Source: Streptomyces sp. ASQP_92
GTDB lineage: Bacteria > Actinomycetota > Actinomycetes > Streptomycetales > Streptomycetaceae
DNA length: 64,000 nt
Direction of reading: 5' to 3'
Assembly (NCBI RefSeq): GCF_025399895.1
Contig: NZ_JAODUA010000012.1
Span: forward strand, 124,001 to 188,000
Below the pieces are notes generated by a model. That model was not told the origin of the DNA, did not search any database, and saw only the letters and a program-made list of their open reading frames with translations. The position numbers and the translations under genes are program-made. Positions 8,811 to 16,544 of this stretch are shown in pieces. Numbering within the stretch: position 1 is the stretch's first letter; every line of letters begins with the position of its first letter.

Positions 8811-9415
8811 GGGCGCTCGCCCTCAAACGCCGGACGGGCTGAAGGCGCGGCCCTGTTAAGGGGCGCGGGGAACTGCGCGAGAAGCGACCACGGTCCGCAG
8901 CCGACAGCGGGGTTGCTTGGGGCTCCGCCCCAAACCCCGTCGCGCCTAAAGGGCGCTCGCCCTCAAACGCCGGACGGGCTGAAGGCGCGGCCCTGTTAAG
9001 GGGCGCGGGGAACTGCGCGAGAAGCGACCACGACCCGCAGCCGACAGCGGGGTTCCTTGGGGCTCCGCCCCAAACCCCGTCGCGCCTAAAGGGCGCTCGT
9101 CCTCAAACGCCGGACGGGCTGAAGGCGCGGCCCTGTTAAGGGGCGCGGGGAACTGCGCGAGAAGCGACCACGGTCCGCAGCCGACGGCGGGGTTCCTTGG
9201 GGCTCCGCCCCAAACCCCGCATCGCGCCCGAACGGCGCTCGTCCTCAAACGCCGGACAGGCTGAAGTGCCGACCAGCACCGAGCAGTTAAGGGGCGCGAG
9301 GAACTGCGCGAGAAGCGAGCACGGTCCGCAGTGAAGGCGCCCCAGCACCGGCGCTGTTAAGGGGCGCCGGGAACTGCGCGAGAAGCGAGCACGACCCGCG
9401 GACGACGGCACGGTT
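8779..9415. repeat. Dispersed repeat array 2: 140-bp tandem composite units plus extra module A copies
   Basis: Three units of exactly 140 bp begin at 8779, 8919 and 9059 (each starting GGGGCTCCGCCCC). A fourth, more diverged one begins at 9199, followed by a further module A copy ending near 9415. Each unit is module B followed by module A in the minus orientation. The array fills the whole gap between the convergent MFS and coiled-coil genes and includes the MFS stop codon. The first three units differ at only a few positions, so the amplification is recent or the copies are being homogenised. Confidence 0.92.
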
Positions 9416-9440
9416 GCCCGGGGTGCGCGACGCGGACGCG

Positions 9441-10337
9441 TCAGCTCTCCTCCGCCGCCCGCCCCGTCAGCGTCGCCAGACTGTTGCGTACATGCGTCAT
9501 GTGCGCCTGAACCTCCTCCCGCACACCCGCATGCTCCCGCAGCACCCGCTCCGTCTCCGCCGCGATCCGGTCCGCGTGGGCCCGCGCCGTGGAGACCAGC
9601 TCGGCCGCGCGCGCCTCCGCGGCCTCCTGGGTGCGGCGCGCCTCGTCCTCCGCCGCGGCGAACGCGCGCCGCGCCTCGTCGAGGGTCGTCTGCGCGGCCG
9701 CGGTGAGTTCGGCGAGGCGGGACTCCAACTCGGCCTCGCGCCCGGCCCGTTCACGCTCGTCCGCCGCGAACGCCTCGGCGCGCTCCTGGTCCTGCCCGGC
9801 CAGATACGTCTCGCAGCGCCGGCGCATCCCGTCCAGTTCGTCGGCCGCCTCCTCGCGCCACTCCTTGGCCTGCGCGCGGGCCGCGTCCCGCAGCGCGTCC
9901 GCCTCGGTACGGGCCGTGAGCAGCGTCCGCTGCACCCAGGCCTCGGTCGCCGCCAGCAGGGCCTCGCTGCGCGTGCGCGCCGCGTCCCGCAGCGCCCGCC
10001 CCGCCTCCTCGGCGGCCCGTACCTGCCCGGCCGCGTCCTCCTCCGCGCCGGCCCGTACCGCGTCGGCCTCCTCGACCGTCAGCGCGAACAGTGACGCGGC
10101 CCGCTCGCCCAGCACGTCGTACGTCTGCGGGGCGAGGCCCGCGACCTGTTCACCGAGGGCGGTGGCCTGGGCGCTCATCTGCTTGGCGAGGACGGTGAGC
10201 CGCGCGGCCCGCTCCCACGCCGCGTCCCGCTCCCCCGAGATCCGGGCCAGGGTGCGGTCGACCTGGTCGGGACGGTAGCCACGGCCCCGGCCGAACCCGA
10301 ACGGCTGCGCCGGCGGTGGCGTCGATGCTGCGCTCAT
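9441..10337 (-). CDS. DivIVA-like coiled-coil protein (annotated in the genus as 'cellulose-binding protein')
   Basis: This 298-residue protein has a short N-terminal segment with the DivIVA-like FGFGRGRGYRPDQVDRTLAR (about residues 13-32), followed by almost continuous Ala/Glu/Arg-rich heptad coiled coil to the C-terminus. It has no membrane segment or enzyme motif. Proteins of this build in streptomycetes (Scy, FilP and relatives) form cytoskeletal assemblies at hyphal tips, and by analogy this one may be a polar or scaffold protein. The ATG at 10337 (MSAASTPPPAQPFG) is preferred over the longer frame because of the conserved motif position and an upstream gagagg. Repeat array 2 lies downstream and the SUKH-4 gene upstream. 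Confidence 0.85.
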   Translation of the reverse strand: MSAASTPPPAQPFGFGRGRGYRPDQVDRTLARISGERDAAWERAARLTVLAKQMSAQATALGEQVAGLAPQTYDVLGERAASLFALTVEEADAVRAGAEEDAAGQVRAAEEAGRALRDAARTRSEALLAATEAWVQRTLLTARTEADALRDAARAQAKEWREEAADELDGMRRRCETYLAGQDQERAEAFAADERERAGREAELESRLAELTAAAQTTLDEARRAFAAAEDEARRTQEAAEARAAELVSTARAHADRIAAETERVLREHAGVREEVQAHMTHVRNSLATLTGRAAEES

Positions 10338-10527
10338 CCTGAAGCCTCTCTCCCGCACCACTGGCGACCCGGTACCCGTTGTGGCGGCCCGGCGGGCTCG
10401 TCGGGCCGCCCGGCGCTCATCCTGGCCGATCGAAGCGAAATGGTCATAACGCGACACTCCGCCCACACGGCACGGTCAAGGATGCGTCAATCACCGCCAA
10501 AAGCGGGAATCACCCGGGTGCCACACG

Positions 10528-10566
10528 CCGAGGCGCCCACCGCGACCCGCACGGTGAGCGCCTCGG
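10528..10566 (-). terminator. Hairpin downstream of the SUKH-4 fusion gene
   Basis: The arms are 10528-10542 and 10552-10566: 15 positions pair with a single C-A mismatch and a 9-nt loop. It lies 17 bp past the stop of the minus-strand SUKH-4 gene. There is no U-tract, as is common for streptomycete terminators, so function is inferred from position and stem strength. Confidence 0.55.
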
Positions 10567-10583
10567 TACGGCCAGGACGACGG

Positions 10584-13376
10584 TCAGAGCAGCCCGTCCC
10601 ACATCTGCTCGAGCAGCACCGACCACCAGCTCTCCGGCGACGCCAGCGCCGCCGGGTCCAGCGCCGCGAGCTGGGCCTGGAAGTCGACGGTCCAGCGGCC
10701 CGCCTGCTCGGGGTTGAGCCCGAACCGCAGCCGCCACATCCGGCCAAGGAGCGCCAGCGACCGTACGAACTCGGGCAGCCCCGAGTTCACGAACTGCGGC
10801 GGCACCGACTGCCCGCCGGGACCCGCCTCCACCGGCACCGCCACGATGTTCGCGGTCCCGTACTGGACACAGATCGCCCGACCGAAGTCCGAACCCATCA
10901 CCAGATACGAACCCGCGTCCGCGGCCGGCTGCACACCGCGCTGCTGCGCGAGCTCCGCCAGCGTCGGCACCGGCTGCCCGGGCACGGCCTGCGCCCAGAA
11001 GAACGGACCGAAGTCCACCGGAAGCCCCGCCCACACCAAGGTGACCGCCACGACCTCCGGCACACCCTGACGCGACACGGCCCGCTGATCGAAACGGAAC
11101 GTGCCCTGCGGGCCGAACGCCCCCGCCAGCTCGTGCGCCACACCCTCCGGCGGCAACGGGGGCAGCGGCTGCACCGGAACGAGCGGCGCCCGTACCGGCT
11201 GAGGCCGTGCAGGACCGTCCGCGACCTGCGCCAACTCGCCCTGGTGGGTGAGCAGATGCTGGACACCCTGCCGACGCGAACCGTGGTCCTTGCCGTACGG
11301 AGCCACATGCGTGATCCGCACCTGCGGCCACTGCTCACGGATCATCCGCGCACAGTAACCACCCGGCAGCTCGCACGACTCCAACTCCGTGTGCAGCTCC
11401 AGAACATGGTCCGCGGGCACGTTCATCGCCCGCAGCTCATGGAAGATCTGCCACTCCGGGTGCGGAGTGCCCGGCGCCGACCGGCGGATGAGCTGCTGCT
11501 CGGACCCGTCGGGCGCGCGGTAGCGCAACACCGCCTGGTACCCCGGCCCCACCGTCGGCAGCCCCGCCGGGGGCTGCTGCGGATAGCCGTACGCGGACGG
11601 CGCCTGCGGTACGGGGCCGCCCTGCGGCACACCGGGAGGACCGGGCGGCATCGGCGCGCCTGGACCACCAGGACCACCCGGACCACCCGGCATACCCGGA
11701 GGACCCGGAGGCATCGGCGCACCCGGGCCACCCTGGCCGCCCGGACCCATCTGCGCGGGACCCGCCAACATCGTCGCGGCCTGATGCACCCCGCCACCGG
11801 GCGCACCGGGAGCGGCGGGGGGCTGCGGGCCACCGGGAGGACCGGGCGGCATCGGCGCACCGGGAGGCCCCGGAGGCATCGGCGCACCCGGGCCACCCTG
11901 CCCGCCCGGGCCCATCTGCGCGGGACCCGCCAACATCGTCGCGGCATGGTGCACCCCGCCCGGCGGCGTACCGGGAGCCCCCGGCGGGCCGGGAGGCTGA
12001 GGCGCGCCGGGAGGACCGGGGGGCATCGGCGCGCCCGGGCCACCGGGCACACCTGGCGCACCGGGAGGACCGGGAGGCATCGGCGCACCCGGGCCACCCT
12101 GCCCGCCGGGGCCCATCCGGCCCGGATCCGCGAACATCGTGGCCTCCTGGTGCACCTCGCCCCGCGCGGGCGGCGGGGTCGGCGGCCCCGGCGGCAACGG
12201 CCCGTCCGGGCCGAGCTGCGACACGAGCTGCGTCGGCAGATAGCCGCCCGCCGGAGCGCCCGGCGGCGGCGTCGAACCCGGCGGCGGAGTGGTCGGCACA
12301 CCCGGTCGGGCACCCGGAGTCCCCGGCGCGCCCGGCGGCGGCGGAGTCGTCGAACCTCCGCCGCGCGCAGGCCGCGCACCCGGCGGCGGACCGGACGCCT
12401 TGCTCGTGGCGGCGTCCGCGATGTCCCCCGTGCCCGAAGGCCCGACCGGACCCGCCGACCGCGCGGGAGCAGACGGGGCCGCCTGCGCAGACGGAGCCAC
12501 GGGCGGGGCCGGGGCCGCCGGCGGGGAGGCCACACCCTGGGGCGGGCCACCCTGCGGGTCGTACGCGGGCGCGAGCGCGGTCGGCGGCAACTGACTGCCG
12601 CCCGCCATCAACGCCGTCTTCGCCTCGGGCAGCACCCTGGGCGGCTCGGCGTCCTCGCCGTCCGAACCCGAGAGCGCCGGCGCGTACACCGTCGCGGGCA
12701 GCGGCACCGAACCGTCGTCGGACCCCGCGTTGGTGTCCGTCCCCGCCCACGGCGTACCCCCGGCGGGAGTCCCCCCGCCGGAGACCGGACCCTGGCCCGC
12801 AGCCGACGACGCGGCCGCGGGCGCGGGCCACGCGGGCGCGGCCGGCCCGTCGGACGGCTCACCGGCCCCGGATCCCGAGGCACCGTGACCCGCCCCCGGA
12901 ACACCGGCACCAGCACCAGCACCAGCACCAGCACCAGCACCAGCACCAGCGGGAGTGTCAGCAGCGCTGCTGCCCTCGCCCCGGCGGTCCGGGATCCCCA
13001 GCCTGTCCGCCGCCTCCTGGAGCCACTCCGGCGGACTCAACAGGAACGACGTCTGGTTCAGGTCGATCCGCGCCGCGGGCTCCGGCGCCGCCGGCGCGTC
13101 CTCGGGCACCCCGTACTCCTCCTCGTACCGGCGGATCACCTCACCCACCGGCAGCCCCGGCCACAACGACGCCTCGCCGCTGTCCCGGGCGATCACCAGA
13201 CGCTGCGCACCGCCACCGCCCGAAGGGCCGTTCTCACGGTCCTCCGCCCACACCACGAAGCCCAGCTCGAACTCCCGCACCCGCACCTCACGGTGCTGGT
13301 ACGCGGGCACATCGCCATTGATCCACTCTTCCGCGCGCTCCTGCGCCTGAGCGAAAGTCACCATCGGCCGGCTCAC
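10584..13376 (-). CDS. Deaminase-like / SUKH-4 fusion with collagen-like linker
   Basis: This 930-residue protein has four parts. Residues about 5-90 form an Imm35-like N-terminal domain (VTFAQAQERAEEWIN). Residues about 140-605 are a Gly/Pro/Ala-rich linker with an (Ala-Gly)n run near 143-158 and collagen-like GPPGAP repeats. Residues about 612-715 resemble toxin-type nucleic-acid deaminases: an HPEW motif (H639, E641) is followed by a Cys pair in ELESCELPGGYCARMI (C668, C675), the expected HxE plus C..C zinc and catalytic set. Residues about 745-925 are SUKH-4-like (SYLVMGSDFGRAICVQ, ending in the Trp-rich WTVDFQAQLAALD). GTG 13376 overlaps the stop of the upstream WHH-SUKH gene, while ATG 13364 is an alternative. 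There is no signal peptide. In polymorphic toxin systems SUKH proteins are immunity proteins. Here toxin-like and immunity-like modules are fused. Domain calls are by eye. Confidence 0.85.
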   Translation of the reverse strand: MSRPMVTFAQAQERAEEWINGDVPAYQHREVRVREFELGFVVWAEDRENGPSGGGGAQRLVIARDSGEASLWPGLPVGEVIRRYEEEYGVPEDAPAAPEPAARIDLNQTSFLLSPPEWLQEAADRLGIPDRRGEGSSAADTPAGAGAGAGAGAGAGAGVPGAGHGASGSGAGEPSDGPAAPAWPAPAAASSAAGQGPVSGGGTPAGGTPWAGTDTNAGSDDGSVPLPATVYAPALSGSDGEDAEPPRVLPEAKTALMAGGSQLPPTALAPAYDPQGGPPQGVASPPAAPAPPVAPSAQAAPSAPARSAGPVGPSGTGDIADAATSKASGPPPGARPARGGGSTTPPPPGAPGTPGARPGVPTTPPPGSTPPPGAPAGGYLPTQLVSQLGPDGPLPPGPPTPPPARGEVHQEATMFADPGRMGPGGQGGPGAPMPPGPPGAPGVPGGPGAPMPPGPPGAPQPPGPPGAPGTPPGGVHHAATMLAGPAQMGPGGQGGPGAPMPPGPPGAPMPPGPPGGPQPPAAPGAPGGGVHQAATMLAGPAQMGPGGQGGPGAPMPPGPPGMPGGPGGPGGPGAPMPPGPPGVPQGGPVPQAPSAYGYPQQPPAGLPTVGPGYQAVLRYRAPDGSEQQLIRRSAPGTPHPEWQIFHELRAMNVPADHVLELHTELESCELPGGYCARMIREQWPQVRITHVAPYGKDHGSRRQGVQHLLTHQGELAQVADGPARPQPVRAPLVPVQPLPPLPPEGVAHELAGAFGPQGTFRFDQRAVSRQGVPEVVAVTLVWAGLPVDFGPFFWAQAVPGQPVPTLAELAQQRGVQPAADAGSYLVMGSDFGRAICVQYGTANIVAVPVEAGPGGQSVPPQFVNSGLPEFVRSLALLGRMWRLRFGLNPEQAGRWTVDFQAQLAALDPAALASPESWWSVLLEQMWDGLL
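12908..12949. repeat. Hexanucleotide microsatellite (caccag x7) inside the SUKH-4 fusion gene
   Basis: Seven perfect copies of caccag encode Ala-Gly dipeptides on the minus strand. Length changes by slippage would stay in frame, altering linker length by two residues per unit. Confidence 0.9.
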
Positions 13377-14359
13377 TCCCCTACCGAGGTCGTCCCGACG
13401 GCGTGCGCGAAGCCGCCGTCCACCATCAGATTCGCCACGGTCTCCAGCTCCGGCGGATTGCCCGCGAGCCGCGCGAGGAACGCGTCGAAATCGTCACCGC
13501 AGGGCAGCAGCAGCCGCTCGACCCGCTCGTTCACACTCAGCCCGTCCTGGTCGCGCGCGTCGTCGTAGGCGCAGAACCACACCGAACCGACCACCGAACC
13601 CTTCACCTTCACCGCGAGGATCCCGCCCTGCACGAAGGCGACGCCCAGATAGTCCTTGGTGAGGTGATCGCGCAGACACTTGTTGATGTACACCAGGTCA
13701 TTGACCGCGGCCTCGTCCCGCACCGTGAAGAACGGCTGGTCCACCAGCAGACCCAGCTCCGCGTCGAGCGCCGCGCCCACCGGGGCGCAACCCCCCGCCG
13801 CCTTCAGGAACGACCGGTAGGCGCCCGGCAGCCGGTACCCCAAGTCCTCCTCCACACCCAGGAGTTGGGACTCCGTCACCGACACCGCGCCCTTCGGAAG
13901 ACCGAAGTGCGCGGGCCGCGTCTCCTGCAACGGACGCGTACCGCGCTTGTCGTGCTCCACCGGCGCCGTCGCCAGACCGCCGTAGTGCCGCAGCAGCGCC
14001 TTCACCTCGACCGGCACCAGCTCAAGACGACGGCCGCCGGGCACGTGGTGCCACGTCCAGCCGTGCGGCGTCGCCACCGGCGCCACCGTGTCCCACAACT
14101 CGTGCCCCGCCGCGGACAGCGCCGCGTTCGCCGACACGTAGTCGGTCAACCGCAGCTCGTCCACCCCGAAACCCTCGGGCGGCTCCGCGATCTCCGCCGC
14201 CGCACGGGCGTACGGCGAGAAGTCCGGGAAGCCGGTCTCGTCCATCCGCACCCCACGGGGGTGCCGGGCGGCCCGGACCGGATCCGGGAAGTGCACGACC
14301 TGCCCGGCATAGGCCGCGTTCGGTGGCGCGGCGTGCTGCCCGAGCCGACCTGTCGTCAT
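13373..14359 (-). CDS. WHH-type HNH/EndoVII nuclease domain fused to a SUKH (SMI1/KNR4) domain
   Basis: This 328-residue protein has two recognisable halves. Residues about 40-130 match the WHH nuclease family of polymorphic toxins: FPDFSPYA (44-51), then TPHGWTWHHVPGG with W103-H104-H105, then ELVPVEVKALLRHYGG with H125. Residues about 158-300 look like a SUKH/SMI1-KNR4 fold (VTESQLLGVEEDLGYRLPGAYRSFL..., then DYLGVAFVQGG). In the usual system the nuclease toxin is exported and a separate SUKH protein neutralises it. Here both are in one chain, with no export signal. ATG 14359 has an aggggg ribosome site 8 nt upstream. The stop overlaps the GTG of the downstream SUKH-4 fusion gene, so the pair is co-translated. 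Key nuclease residues appear intact, but activity is unknown. Confidence 0.82.
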   Translation of the reverse strand: MTTGRLGQHAAPPNAAYAGQVVHFPDPVRAARHPRGVRMDETGFPDFSPYARAAAEIAEPPEGFGVDELRLTDYVSANAALSAAGHELWDTVAPVATPHGWTWHHVPGGRRLELVPVEVKALLRHYGGLATAPVEHDKRGTRPLQETRPAHFGLPKGAVSVTESQLLGVEEDLGYRLPGAYRSFLKAAGGCAPVGAALDAELGLLVDQPFFTVRDEAAVNDLVYINKCLRDHLTKDYLGVAFVQGGILAVKVKGSVVGSVWFCAYDDARDQDGLSVNERVERLLLPCGDDFDAFLARLAGNPPELETVANLMVDGGFAHAVGTTSVGE

Positions 14360-14610
14360 GGCGGTTGCCCCCTGCTGCGTGCTCCTGCGTCCGGCTGATG
14401 AGGAACCAGACTATGCGGTGGGGCAATACCGGGGACCGGCCCCGCGATTCGGTCACCAACCGTCACGCCCATATCACCCTGCGCCCGCGACGCGCGGCTT
14501 ATCACGCCCCAGCTTCCGTACCAGCACGCGCATTTGGCAGGCTGTCCCCGCAACTCGGGGGCGCTGACACGTGCGGCTGAAGCCGCCGCCAGTGGGAGGA
14601 ACACAGCACC

Positions 14611-15162
14611 ATGCACACCGCACCAGGCGAAACATCAGCAACAAACGCGATCAACGCGACAGACACGGTGAATACGGGCACCGCGCCGCACGAAGCACCG
14701 GGCGACCCGCGCCTGCGGTGGAGCGCCACCACGGCCGGCCCCGCGCCCTTACTGCGCCACCGCCGCGACGGCATCCTCCCCGCCATCGCCGCCGCCCTGT
14801 CCGTACGCGGCGAAACGCTCACCTGCACCGCGGGCAAAGGCGAACAGCCACCCGTCCTGCACAGCCTCGTCCAGGACTACCTGGACACCCTCACCAGCAC
14901 CCAACGCGAACGCTTCACCGGCCGCTGCCCCGAAGCGATCCTGCTCTCCCGACACCTGACCGCCGTCGAGACAGGACGCTCCAAACGCGCCCAGCGCAAA
15001 CCCCTCACCCACGGCGAGGCCCGCCGCTCCCTCAAACACGCGAAGCTCACGGCCCGCCGCATACGCGAGGACGGCGACCCCCTCCACGGCAGCTACGCCC
15101 CACCGTGCCGCTCCTGCACGGCCCTGCTGGACCACTTCGGCGTCCGAACGATCGAGCCCTGA
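14611..15162 (+). CDS. YwqJ-related toxin-type deaminase
   Basis: This 183-residue protein carries the YwqJ-like deaminase signature: CxE in GRCPEAILLSRHL (C106, E108), then PPCRSC (P165, C166, C169), followed by ALLDHFGV. The zinc-binding Cys/Cys/Cys set and the Glu proton shuttle are all present. The N-terminal 35 residues are Thr/Ala-rich with no signal peptide. It is divergent from the WHH-SUKH gene across 251 bp (14360-14610), which must hold both promoters. ATG 14611 has gggagga 10 nt upstream. Family members are predicted nucleic-acid or nucleotide deaminases of polymorphic toxins. Here it is free-standing, with a SUKH-3 gene downstream on the same strand after a 466-bp repeat-rich gap. 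Confidence 0.85.
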   Translation: MHTAPGETSATNAINATDTVNTGTAPHEAPGDPRLRWSATTAGPAPLLRHRRDGILPAIAAALSVRGETLTCTAGKGEQPPVLHSLVQDYLDTLTSTQRERFTGRCPEAILLSRHLTAVETGRSKRAQRKPLTHGEARRSLKHAKLTARRIREDGDPLHGSYAPPCRSCTALLDHFGVRTIEP

Positions 15163-15628
15163 CGCCGCGGGCCTCCGGCGGGGGTGGGGGCGGGGTACGG
15201 GCCCGGTTCGGCCCGGGGTCGGGGTACGGCTCCGACCCGGCTCGGCTCGGACTCCGGCCTTCGGGCCCCGACCTGGCTCGGCTCGGGCTCCAACCTTCGG
15301 GCCCCGACCTGGTTCGGGGCCGGGCTCCGGCCCGGGATCGGGGTACGGCTCGGGACTGGGATCGGTACGGCCCGGTTCGGCCTCCAGGTACGGCTCGGGC
15401 GCCGGTCCGGTTTGGTCCGGTCCGGTCCCCTTCCGGGATCGGGGTACCACTCGGGCTCCGTCCCTGCGGGTACAGCTACGGCCCCATGTTCCGACCCCGC
15501 CCTCGCATCGCTTTACCGGTCCCCTTACCGGCTCCGCACCCACCCACTCCGATCGACCACCTCGGCGTCCTCACCTCAACCGTGGCCGCCGAACCCCCTC
15601 ACCACCCCGCACGGAAAGGCCGCGGCCG
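15163..15628. repeat. Repeat-rich gap between the deaminase and SUKH-3 genes
   Basis: No gene is supported here. Two 36-bp tandem copies start at 15241 and 15277 (ctcggctcgg...cgacctgg, few differences). Variants of ggtacggctcggg recur from 15207 to 15450. A 16-bp piece of the deaminase 3' end (gaccacttcggcgtcc, 15130-15145) recurs with one mismatch at 15555-15570. The open frames through it come from composition bias. Confidence 0.75.
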
Positions 15629-16117
15629 ATGCCGGACGTCTCCACCACCCGCTTCCCCGTCCCCGTCGACGCCGCCCTGCGCACCGCGGGCTGGCAGCCC
15701 GGGCGCTGGGACATCCGCCAGGCCGAGGCCTGGGCCGACGTCCTGCGCGCCCACACCTCCCCAGCGGGACACCGCCACACGGTCTTCCCCGCCGCCGTGG
15801 AGGCCTGGGCCGAATTCGGCGGGCTGCACCTCACGGCCCCGGGCCCCGGACGCCGCAACGCGCCCGCCACCCTGCGCTTCGACCCGCTCGCCGGCCTCCA
15901 CCTCGCCCGCACGCTGGCCGACCTCGGGCGGGCGCTGGACACCGACATCGCGCCGCTGGGGGAAGAGGGTGATCAGCAGGCCGTCCTGGCGATCGACACC
16001 GGGGGGCGGGTGTACTCCCTCGACCACACGGGGGACTGGTATCTCGGGCCCGACATCGACCACGCCCTGACCACGCTGATCACCGGGACGCAGCCGATCC
16101 GTCTGACCTCGGGCTGA
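15629..16117 (+). CDS. SUKH-3 family immunity-type protein
   Basis: This 162-residue protein resembles the SUKH-3 family: FPVPVDAALRTAGWQPGR at the N-terminus, then AAVEAWAEFGGLHL, RFDPLAG and a central DHTGDWYLGPDIDHAL. In that family the SUKH fold binds and blocks a cognate nuclease or deaminase toxin. The natural partner candidate is the YwqJ-type deaminase upstream on the same strand. ATG 15629 has ggaaagg 9 nt upstream. No signal peptide or membrane segment. It ends 30 bp before dispersed repeat array 3. Confidence 0.85.
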   Translation: MPDVSTTRFPVPVDAALRTAGWQPGRWDIRQAEAWADVLRAHTSPAGHRHTVFPAAVEAWAEFGGLHLTAPGPGRRNAPATLRFDPLAGLHLARTLADLGRALDTDIAPLGEEGDQQAVLAIDTGGRVYSLDHTGDWYLGPDIDHALTTLITGTQPIRLTSG

Positions 16118-16144
16118 GGTGGGCGCCGCGCGCCCCCGGCGCCG

Positions 16145-16544
16145 TCCGGGTGCGGGCCCCGATCGCTTCTCGCGCAGTTCCCCGCGCCCCTGAGCCCCCT
16201 TGGGGGGGGCGGGCCGTGCGTGGTTGCTCGCGCCGTTCCCCGCGCCCCTGAACAACTCCGTCTTCGCCCGCGGGCCGTGGTCGCTCTTCGCGCAGTTCCC
16301 CGCGCCCCTGAACCCGCTCTCGGCCTGCGGACCGTGCCCGCTTCTCGCGCAGTTCCCCGCGCCCCTTAACTGCTCGGTGCCGGGCAGCGCAGGCATACCC
16401 AGCCTGTCCGGCGATTGAGGACGAGCGCCCTTAAGGCGCGACACGGGGTCTGGGGGCGGAGCCCCAGGAGGGCCGGAACCAACCAACCCCGCCGCACGGG
16501 CGGGTGGGTGGGAAAACCCCCGCACCGGGGCGGAGCCCAAGACG
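16145..16544. repeat. Dispersed repeat array 3: four module A, one module B, one module C
   Basis: Four module A copies (16150-16370) are followed by module B at 16400-16468, which contains gcgcccttaaggcgc and tgggggcggagcccca. Next comes a third element, module C (about 16480-16520), whose reverse complement reads tttcccacccacccgcccgt. Module C also occurs twice in array 7. The array fills the gap between the convergent SUKH-3 and histidine kinase genes. Confidence 0.85.

Noticed and set aside
8779..9415. Possible CRISPR array
   Set aside because: The period is 140 bp and the whole unit is repeated; there are no unique spacers and no cas genes.
10440..13568. 1,042-codon plus-strand frame opposite the SUKH-4 fusion
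   Set aside because: It is Arg/His/Thr repeats mirroring the Gly-Pro-rich linker on the other strand; no ribosome site or recognisable domain.
15184..15972. 262-codon frame in the deaminase/SUKH-3 gap
   Set aside because: It is made of degenerate repeats, lacks a ribosome site and overlaps the clearly better SUKH-3 frame.
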